A DNA stretch of 64,000 nucleotides, taken from positions 1 through 64,000 of the forward strand of contig NZ_ABCS01000023.1 in assembly GCF_000170895.1 (NCBI RefSeq), written 5' to 3'. Shown here piece by piece: positions 58,351-64,000 of the stretch. Source of the DNA: Plesiocystis pacifica SIR-1 (GTDB lineage Bacteria > Myxococcota_A > Polyangia > Nannocystales > Nannocystaceae). The notes below the pieces were generated by a model that was not told the origin of the DNA, did no database searches, and worked only from the letters and a program-made list of their open reading frames with translations. The first letter of the stretch is position 1. Each line of letters begins with the position of its first letter. The position numbers and the translations under genes were made by a program.

Positions 58351-59115
58351 TCACTCGAAGCGCAGTGAAATCGAATTACAGGTGCTCGACCACTCCAGCG
58401 ACGCCGACAGGCTCAGCTCGTCGAACACGACGGCGTAGTCCCCGTCCAGCCCCAGATCGACCGGGCAGCTCCCGTCGGCGTCGGGGGTGCACGAGCAGTT
58501 GACCAGATCGCACTCGCTCGCGGGCTGGCCGAGGGCCTCGAGGCTGTAGGTCTCCGGCGGCAGGGGGGTCGGCGCCCAGCAGCTCGTGGCCTCCCCGGCG
58601 ACGTTGCAGCTCGCGGGCAGCTCGAGATCGAGGGCCGCCGCAGCCCGCCAGGTCGTCGAGAAGCGCCCGCCCGGCTCGATGTAGATCGGCGCGTGGAAGG
58701 TCTGGCACAGCAGGCAAGTCGGGGGGTCCTCGCTGTAGGTCGCGCACGAGGGCCACTGCGTCTCGCAGTTGGTCAAGGGCAGCCACACCTCGCGCCCGGC
58801 GTAGCTCCCCGTCAGCGAGAACCACCGCGGGGCGTGCTGGCAGCCCGAGCCCTGCTCGTAGATCAGCACGGCCTCGTCGCGCGCGTTGACGATCTCCAGC
58901 GGGATGTCGCGCGGATCGAAGGCCAGCGGCGGGTCGCCAAAGTAGGACGCGCAGGCGTCGGGCTCGTCGAGGGGAGGGACCTCGAAGTCCTCGTAGTCGC
59001 AGCCGGCGTCGCCGAGCTCGTCGGCGCCCGAGCCTGAGTCGGTGTCGGCGTCGACCGAGTCGGGCCCGCAGCCCACCGCGAGGATCAGCCCAAGGACGCT
59101 CCAGCCATGCCGCAT
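58351..59115 (-). CDS. Cys-rich putative lipoprotein of unknown function
   Basis: 254 residues from ATG 59115. Signal peptide GWSVLGLILAVGC has the lipobox Cys near residue 16, followed by an acidic Asp/Ser stretch (VDADTDSGSG). The mature part has at least a dozen cysteines (CETQWPSCATY, CLLCQTF, CDLVNCSCTP), a disulfide-bonded extracellular protein of myxobacterial style. No family recognised. ATG 7 bases after TACACT on the minus strand, leaderless layout. Not linked to bolA, which ends 35 bases upstream on the same strand, beyond the start. Confidence 0.75.
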   Translation of the reverse strand: MRHGWSVLGLILAVGCGPDSVDADTDSGSGADELGDAGCDYEDFEVPPLDEPDACASYFGDPPLAFDPRDIPLEIVNARDEAVLIYEQGSGCQHAPRWFSLTGSYAGREVWLPLTNCETQWPSCATYSEDPPTCLLCQTFHAPIYIEPGGRFSTTWRAAAALDLELPASCNVAGEATSCWAPTPLPPETYSLEALGQPASECDLVNCSCTPDADGSCPVDLGLDGDYAVVFDELSLSASLEWSSTCNSISLRFE

Positions 59116-59122
59116 ACCCGAG

Positions 59123-59128
59123 AGTGTA
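59123..59128 (-). promoter_or_regulatory. -10-like TACACT adjoining the Cys-rich lipoprotein start
   Basis: On the minus strand TACACT ends 7 bases before ATG 59115. Confidence 0.4.
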
Positions 59129-59150
59129 CGGCGGCCGGGCGCTCGGGTGT

Positions 59151-59471
59151 TCAGCGCTTCGAGCCGCCCAGACAAGGCGGCGAGTCGGGCACGACGCCGC
59201 CGCGCTCGGCCCACTGCGGGGCCGTGAAGGCCTGAATCGAGAGGGCGTGCACGGGGCCCGCGAGCTGCTCGGCGAGGGCCGAGTTCACGGCCCGGTGGCG
59301 CGCGACGAGGGTCTTGCCCTCGAAGGCAGGGCTCACGACGATGACCTTGAAGTGGGTCTCGGAGCCGGGCGGCACGTTGTGGTTGCCCGACTCGTTGATG
59401 ACCTCGAGCACCGTGGGCGCGAGCGCGGCCACGAGGGCGTCGTGGATCGAGTCCTGGACCGGCCCGCTCAT
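59151..59471 (-). CDS. bolA: BolA-family protein
   Basis: 106 residues. The BolA fold is shown by ESGNHNVPPGSETHFKVIVVS, GKTLVARHRAVNSAL and ALSIQAFTAPQW. The helix-turn-helix-like RHRAVNSALAEQL contains the invariant His used, with monothiol glutaredoxins, to bind a [2Fe-2S] cluster. It lies 10 bases after the Fe-S oxidoreductase gene, so the pair is cotranscribed and an Fe-S link is plausible. A short C-terminal tail (PPCLGGSKR) with one Cys is unusual. Confidence 0.95.
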   Translation of the reverse strand: MSGPVQDSIHDALVAALAPTVLEVINESGNHNVPPGSETHFKVIVVSPAFEGKTLVARHRAVNSALAEQLAGPVHALSIQAFTAPQWAERGGVVPDSPPCLGGSKR

Positions 59472-59481
59472 GGCGTCTTGC

Positions 59482-61776
59482 TCACTGGGCGGCCGACTCG
59501 CCCGCGGCGTCGGCTGTGGTCTCGGGCGGCAAGGTGGCGGCGACGACCTGGGCGATGTCGAGGACCTCGATGTCCTCGTCCTTGTCGAAGTGCTTCATGC
59601 CGTCGGAGATCATCGTCTTGCAAAAGGGGCAGCCGACGGCGACGGCGTCGACCTTGGCCTCGACGATCTCCTCGCTGCGGTTGACGTTGACCCGCTTGTG
59701 GGTCTCCTCCTCGACCCACATCCGGCCACCGCCGGCGCCGCAGCAAAAGCCGTGCTCCTTGTTGCGGCCGAGCTCGACGAACTGGCCCTTGGCCCCGAGG
59801 CTCTTGGCGATGGCCGTGCGCGGGCCCTCGTAGACCGAGTTCCAGCGGCCGAGGTAGCAGCTGTCGTGGTAGGTGAACTTCTTGTCGTAGGGGTTCTCGA
59901 CCTTGAGCTTCCCGTCCTCGAGCAAGCGCGCGATGAGGTCGGCGTGGTGGACGACCTCGTAGTCCCCGCCGAACTGCGGGTACTCGTTCTTGATCACGTG
60001 GAAGCAGTGCGGGCAGGTCGCGATCACCTTGGTGACCTGGTGCTCGTTCATGAGCTCGACCTGCTCGGCGGCGAGCTCCTGGAACTTGTCCTCGGCGCCC
60101 AGGCGGCGCAGCGTGTCGCCGGTGCACTTTTCTTGCTTGCCGAGCACGGCGAAGTCGACCCCGGCGGCGTGGAGGATGCGGACCAGGGCGCGGGAGGTCT
60201 TCTTGGCCCCGTCGTCGAGGGCGCCCGCGCAGCCGACGAAGAGCAGCCACTCGGCGTTGGGCTTGTCGTCCACCGTCGGGACGTTCAGGCCCTCGGCCCA
60301 GGCCATGCGGTCCGTGTTGTCGTTCCAGGGGTTGCCCTGGCCGTCGGCGATGTTGCCGATGACGCGGGTGATGTCGCCGGGGGTGCGGCCCTCTTCGTCG
60401 TTGAGCACGATGCGCGTGCGCATCTGCAGGATCTTGAGGGGGTGCTCGATGAAGACGGGGCAGACCTCCTGGCAGGCGCCGCAGGTCGTGCAACTCCACA
60501 GGGTCTCGTCCTTGATGCGCCCGCCGATGAGCGGCGGGAGCTCGCCGAGCATCTTCTTGATCTCGGTGATCTTGTCGGTCTGGGCCTCGGCCCCGAGCGC
60601 CTTGTAGGCGGGCGACTCCTCGTCGAAGTCCTCCGGGAAGCCCTCTTCGCCGGTGTCCGGCTCGTACATGGGCCGCTGGCCGCCGGCCTCCTCGAGCGCG
60701 ACCAGCAGGCCGCCGCGGTCCTTCATCTCATCCTTGAGGTCGTGGATGAGGTGCATGGGCGAGAGCGGCTTTTGCGTGGCAAAGGCCGGGCAGTAGGTCG
60801 TGCAGCGCGCGCACTCGGTGCAGGCGTAGTTGTCGATGAGCGACTTCCAGTCGAAGTCCTCGATGCGCCCGACGCCCCAGTTCTCCCAGGGGATCGGGGG
60901 CTCCTCCATCTCCTCGTCCGACTCCTCCATGGCCTCGAGCTCCTCGTCGGTGGGCTCGGGCGGCATGAGCACGAGCTTGGGCATGATCCCGCGCTGCCCC
61001 TGGCGACGCAGGAGGATGTTCGGGCCCGAGCCGAGGACGTGGATGTGCTTGGAGAAGGGTAGGTAGTTGAGGAAGGACAGGACCACGCCCATGTGCGCCC
61101 ACCAGTGGACCTCGCCGAGCAGGTGCGCCGTGTCCGAGTCCATGCGGACGTTGTTCAAGAGCACGGATCCGCCGCCCGGGGCCGAGGTGGCCCACTCGGG
61201 CCCCGACACGACGCCGAGGCCCGAGGCGATGGCGTAGGAGACCATCGCGCCGTCCTCCATCATGCCGCTGTGGGCCATCTCGAACACGTGGTGGCCGAAG
61301 TGGGTGACCACGATGATCGAGATGGCGCCGAGGATCAGCATGGCGTCGAGGCTGACCGGGACGAAGGTCGGCTTGATGACCAGGCGCCGGGTGAAGGCGT
61401 ACAGGAGCGCCATGCCGACGACGAAGTTGCCCCAGTCGACGAAGAACTTGAGCCAGGCGTGGCCGGTGTCACCGAGGATCGTGCCCAGGGTCAGGCCGAA
61501 CTCGCCGAACAGGCCGGTGATGCCCATGTCGACGAGGCCGACCTGGAGGATCAAAAAGCCCCAGTAGAGCGCCAGGTGGTGCCAGCTGCGCTTCTCCTCG
61601 ACGACCTTTCGCTGGCCGAAGAAGAAGGTCATCAAGCTGGCGATGCGCTCCCCCCAGGTCTCCTCGAGGCCGGCGGGGCGACCAAGGGCCGCGATCTTGA
61701 CGAACTTCGAGAGGTTCTTGACGAACAGGCCGAGGGCGATGGCGACGACGACGACGAAGGCGAGGAGCTTGAACAT
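59482..61776 (-). CDS. Membrane-anchored [4Fe-4S] oxidoreductase with CCG domains
   Basis: 764 residues. Six or so TM helices fill the first 260 residues, with His residues that may ligate heme b (HHLALYWG, HFGHHVFEMAH). Two ferredoxin-like clusters follow: CTECARCTTYCP (about 330) and CTTCGACQEVCP (about 455). Two CCG domains then appear (FVGCAGALDD..CTGDTLRR..TCPHCFHVI and CYLGR..GFCCGAGGGRMW..CPFC). This is the architecture of membrane-bound heterodisulfide-reductase-like/glycolate-oxidase Fe-S proteins that pass electrons to or from the quinone pool. A charged EEEMEEPPIP linker occurs near 300. Substrate unknown. bolA follows. Confidence 0.93.
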   Translation of the reverse strand: MFKLLAFVVVVAIALGLFVKNLSKFVKIAALGRPAGLEETWGERIASLMTFFFGQRKVVEEKRSWHHLALYWGFLILQVGLVDMGITGLFGEFGLTLGTILGDTGHAWLKFFVDWGNFVVGMALLYAFTRRLVIKPTFVPVSLDAMLILGAISIIVVTHFGHHVFEMAHSGMMEDGAMVSYAIASGLGVVSGPEWATSAPGGGSVLLNNVRMDSDTAHLLGEVHWWAHMGVVLSFLNYLPFSKHIHVLGSGPNILLRRQGQRGIMPKLVLMPPEPTDEELEAMEESDEEMEEPPIPWENWGVGRIEDFDWKSLIDNYACTECARCTTYCPAFATQKPLSPMHLIHDLKDEMKDRGGLLVALEEAGGQRPMYEPDTGEEGFPEDFDEESPAYKALGAEAQTDKITEIKKMLGELPPLIGGRIKDETLWSCTTCGACQEVCPVFIEHPLKILQMRTRIVLNDEEGRTPGDITRVIGNIADGQGNPWNDNTDRMAWAEGLNVPTVDDKPNAEWLLFVGCAGALDDGAKKTSRALVRILHAAGVDFAVLGKQEKCTGDTLRRLGAEDKFQELAAEQVELMNEHQVTKVIATCPHCFHVIKNEYPQFGGDYEVVHHADLIARLLEDGKLKVENPYDKKFTYHDSCYLGRWNSVYEGPRTAIAKSLGAKGQFVELGRNKEHGFCCGAGGGRMWVEEETHKRVNVNRSEEIVEAKVDAVAVGCPFCKTMISDGMKHFDKDEDIEVLDIAQVVAATLPPETTADAAGESAAQ

Positions 61777-62160
61777 GTCTGGGCTCGTGGGTTGGTGGAT
61801 GGGTCGAGCGGCGCGCTGGCCGGGGGGGACAGCCGTGTGCCGGATCCGGTCTCTACCCGTTCGCGCGCGCTATACCACAGCGTTCAAGGCCTTGCGCGCG
61901 ACCCCGGCCGGGGCGGACTCGTAGGGCACGGGCCCACGGAGATCCCACGGTCGAGGACCCCCGCAGCGTTTCATCGCCAGCCTCCACAAAAGCGCGCCAT
62001 TGCGCGCCCATCCTGCTAGCCTGTTCCCACCTGGCGCCCGCTTGACGGGTCAGCCCGGCGTGGTCGGGAGCGATCCCCCGCGATCCGCGGCAGTTTGCCA
62101 GGAAACGGCGCTCTCGACGACTCCGCGTCGCGGGCGCCCCGTGCCGAAGCCCCGAGTCCC

Positions 62161-63597
62161 GTGCGCGACCTGCTGCTCATCAGCGATCTCCACCTCGGAT
62201 CGCACCTCAAGGCGAGGACGCGGGGGGAGTGGGTGCACCTCGCCGCGCGCGTGGACGAGTCGCTGCCTCAGTTCCTCGACCACTACGCCCGCGACGGGAC
62301 GTGGCAGCTCGTGGTCAACGGGGACTTCATCGACTTTTGGAACGTCGAGATCGGCGATCCCAACGGCGAGCCCGAGGCGGTCGCGGTCGAGCGCCTGCAC
62401 GCGGTCATCGACGCGTACCCCGGGGTCGAGGACGCGCTGGTGTCCTTCCTCGAGGCCGGCAACTCGATCGTGTTCGTGGCCGGCAACCATGACGCTGAGT
62501 TCCTCTATGGCGACGTGTGCCGGGCCTTCGCCGAGCGCCTCGAGGGGGCGGTGACGGGGGGCGACCAGGGCCTGGCGGGCCACTCGATCACCGCCACGGG
62601 GGTCGCAACCTTGGACCAGGTCGACGCCGGCAAGGTCCGCTTCGTGCCCTGGTTCGTCCGCGACGGCGGCGCGTGGATCGAGCACGGCCACGTGTTCGAC
62701 CCGGCTTGCTCGACCCACGCCCAGCTCTCGCCGACCCGGGGGGGGCGGCTGGTCAAGAGCGTCGCCGAGGTCGCCACCCGGCGCTTCACCAACCGCATGC
62801 CCGAGATGGCCTACGACGCCCACGAGCACTTCACGGCCAAAGACTACGTGAAGTGGGCCATGGCCCGCGGGTGGCTGTTCATGGTCCGCGTGCTGTTCTT
62901 TTACCTGCGCATGGTCGGCGGGATGTTGGCGCTGTGGGCCCGGGGCGGACGCGTGGATCGAGCCGGACGCCAGGCCCACGAAGAGCGCCTCGCGCGGGTG
63001 GCCAAGAACGCCGGCTTGCAGATCAGCGCACTGGTCGCGCTCCAGAACATGGTCCCGCCGCCGACCTCGGCCAGCGTCGGCGGGGTGCTCTCGGTGACGG
63101 CCCTCGATCTCATCCTCAGCGCCACGGTCCCGATCGTGCTCGGGCCAGCCCTGGCCCTGGCTTTTGGCAAGTCCATGCTGGCCGGGTTGTGCGTCGGGGC
63201 CTTCGTCGCGGGCTTCATGGTGTTGGCGGTGCAGCGCCGCCGAAACCCGCGGAACATCGCCCAAGACATGCTCGAGGTCTCGTCCAGCGTCGGCGAGCTG
63301 ACCGGGACCAACGTCGTGCTCATGGGCCACAGCCACCACGGCAGCCTCGAGCGGCGGGGGCCGGTGATCTATGGAAATTCGGGGAGCTGGCTCGACGGAT
63401 CGCACCTCGTGGTCCGCCGCGGCGCCCAGGGGATCTTGGATCACGTCGAGCTGCGCCGGTGGCGAAATGGTGGGGTGACGGTGCTCGAGACCATGAGCCT
63501 GGACGCCAGCGCGGGGCTCGAGGGGGAGCCCTGCGCCCGCCCGGGGACCACCAGCGCGGCGCTGCTGGACCCCGCCGCCGGTGCAGCGGCCGAGTGA
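62161..63597 (+). CDS. Membrane-associated metallophosphoesterase
   Basis: 478 residues from GTG 62161; a TTG at 62095 would add 22 residues. The metal-binding blocks are complete: DLHLGSH, GDFIDFW, GNHD, EHGH and GHSHHG. Two or three hydrophobic segments lie between about 260 and 380 (SVTALDLILSATVPIVLGPALALAFGKSMLAGL split into helices). The order resembles UDP-2,3-diacylglucosamine pyrophosphatase (LpxH-like) proteins, but insertion of a membrane segment between GNHD-part and the final GHSHH is unusual. The start is not supported by a clear Shine-Dalgarno. A TAGCCT (about 62016-62021) upstream is too far for the leaderless pattern. Confidence 0.85.
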   Translation: MRDLLLISDLHLGSHLKARTRGEWVHLAARVDESLPQFLDHYARDGTWQLVVNGDFIDFWNVEIGDPNGEPEAVAVERLHAVIDAYPGVEDALVSFLEAGNSIVFVAGNHDAEFLYGDVCRAFAERLEGAVTGGDQGLAGHSITATGVATLDQVDAGKVRFVPWFVRDGGAWIEHGHVFDPACSTHAQLSPTRGGRLVKSVAEVATRRFTNRMPEMAYDAHEHFTAKDYVKWAMARGWLFMVRVLFFYLRMVGGMLALWARGGRVDRAGRQAHEERLARVAKNAGLQISALVALQNMVPPPTSASVGGVLSVTALDLILSATVPIVLGPALALAFGKSMLAGLCVGAFVAGFMVLAVQRRRNPRNIAQDMLEVSSSVGELTGTNVVLMGHSHHGSLERRGPVIYGNSGSWLDGSHLVVRRGAQGILDHVELRRWRNGGVTVLETMSLDASAGLEGEPCARPGTTSAALLDPAAGAAAE

Positions 63598-63704
63598 GCC
63601 TGGGTCCCAGTTTGGGCCTGGCGCATCCGCGATGGGGCTCGACGTCCGTCGCCCAAAGACTGTCGATCCGTGCGGAAAGCTGGCCCGAACCCGTCTGGCT
63701 CTGA

Positions 63705-63710
63705 TAGCGT
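63705..63710 (+). promoter_or_regulatory. -10-like TAGCGT adjoining the response-regulator start
   Basis: TAGCGT ends 6 bases before GTG 63717. Leaderless layout. Confidence 0.4.
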
Positions 63711-63716
63711 CGGGCT

Positions 63717-64000
63717 GTGGCAGGCGAGCACATCCTCATCGTCGAAGACGACCCCTCCGTGCAGACTCTGCTCGGCAAGGCCCTGACCGCTCAGGGCTAC
63801 CGCGTGACCCAGGCCCAGGACGGCCTCGCCGGGCTGACGGCCCTCGAGGAGGAGCAGCCCGACCTGATCATCGCGGACATCATGATGCCGCGCCTCGACG
63901 GCATGACCTTCGTCAAGGCGATCAAGCGCAACGCCGGGACGCGCTCGGTGCCGGTCATCTTCTTGACCGCCAAGAACGACCCGCGCAGCGTGGTCGAGGG
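63717..64000 (+). CDS. Response regulator receiver domain (3' end beyond the window)
   Basis: 94 codons from GTG 63717 are visible. The receiver fold is clear: acidic pair Asp11-Asp12 in LIVEDDPSV, phosphoacceptor Asp54 in IIADIMMPRLDG, Thr and Lys of FLTAKND near residues 86-88. Phosphorylation by a histidine kinase would be expected. The output domain, if any, lies beyond 64000. It follows the metallophosphoesterase gene by 119 bases. Confidence 0.9.
   Translation, partial: MAGEHILIVEDDPSVQTLLGKALTAQGYRVTQAQDGLAGLTALEEEQPDLIIADIMMPRLDGMTFVKAIKRNAGTRSVPVIFLTAKNDPRSVVE

Overview
The window comes from a high-GC deltaproteobacterial (Myxococcota) chromosome, most like the Nannocystineae (Plesiocystis/Nannocystis/Enhygromyxa type). 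The evidence is the very high GC content, three eukaryote-like Ser/Thr kinases, a caspase-family protein, an FHA-GAF-sigma54 activator, many lipoproteins, a secreted protein with DUF4215-type Cys repeats behind a Thr/Glu linker, and an infC gene that appears to start with AUC and carries a long C-terminal extension like Myxococcus Dsg. No phage, CRISPR array, rRNA or intact insertion sequence was seen.

Layout. 1-8222: end of an unknown gene, caspase-like surface protein, SDR, zinc-ribbon protein, FMN reductase, MscS channel, lipoprotein and histidine ammonia-lyase. 8408-12497: two Ser/Thr kinases. 12548-24596 (minus strand): a close-packed block, read from its right end, of a TPR-like exported protein, the FHA-GAF-sigma54 activator, two Cys-rich lipoproteins joined by 4-base overlaps, a one-TM protein, a giant DEAD-box-type helicase and an M14 carboxypeptidase. 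24766-28813: third kinase and an acyl-CoA ligase. 28953-38334: the translation island tRNA-Val, thrS, infC, rpmI, rplT, pheS, pheT, ihfA, a MerR-type regulator and tRNA-Pro. 38467-47905: surE, apt, a PanE-like reductase with an orphan ABC ATPase, DUF423 and DUF5329-like proteins, an L,D-transpeptidase, a polytopic GT-C-like protein and a radical SAM protein. 48026-51599: two low-complexity membrane proteins, an N-formylglutamate amidohydrolase-like enzyme and a tRNA-Glu/tRNA-Gln pair. 51809-64000: gamma-glutamyltransferase, a LysR remnant, a fibrinogen-like secreted protein, lipoproteins, a stand-alone condensation-domain protein, bolA, a membrane-anchored Fe-S oxidoreductase, a membrane metallophosphoesterase and the start of a response regulator.

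The most unusual signals are regulatory. At least ten protein genes have a TAnnnT hexamer ending 5-9 bases before their start codon, which suggests extensive leaderless transcription. A short reading frame with five consecutive Thr codons lies just upstream of thrS, as in a Thr attenuator. A hairpin and T-run end exactly at the infC ribosome-binding site. Protein-level oddities include a helicase whose DbpA-type RNA-binding domain is separated from its core by some 600 low-complexity residues, and a condensation-domain protein with a degenerate HHxxxDG motif and a Fur-like site upstream. All functions are inferred from motifs read by eye; no database search was possible.
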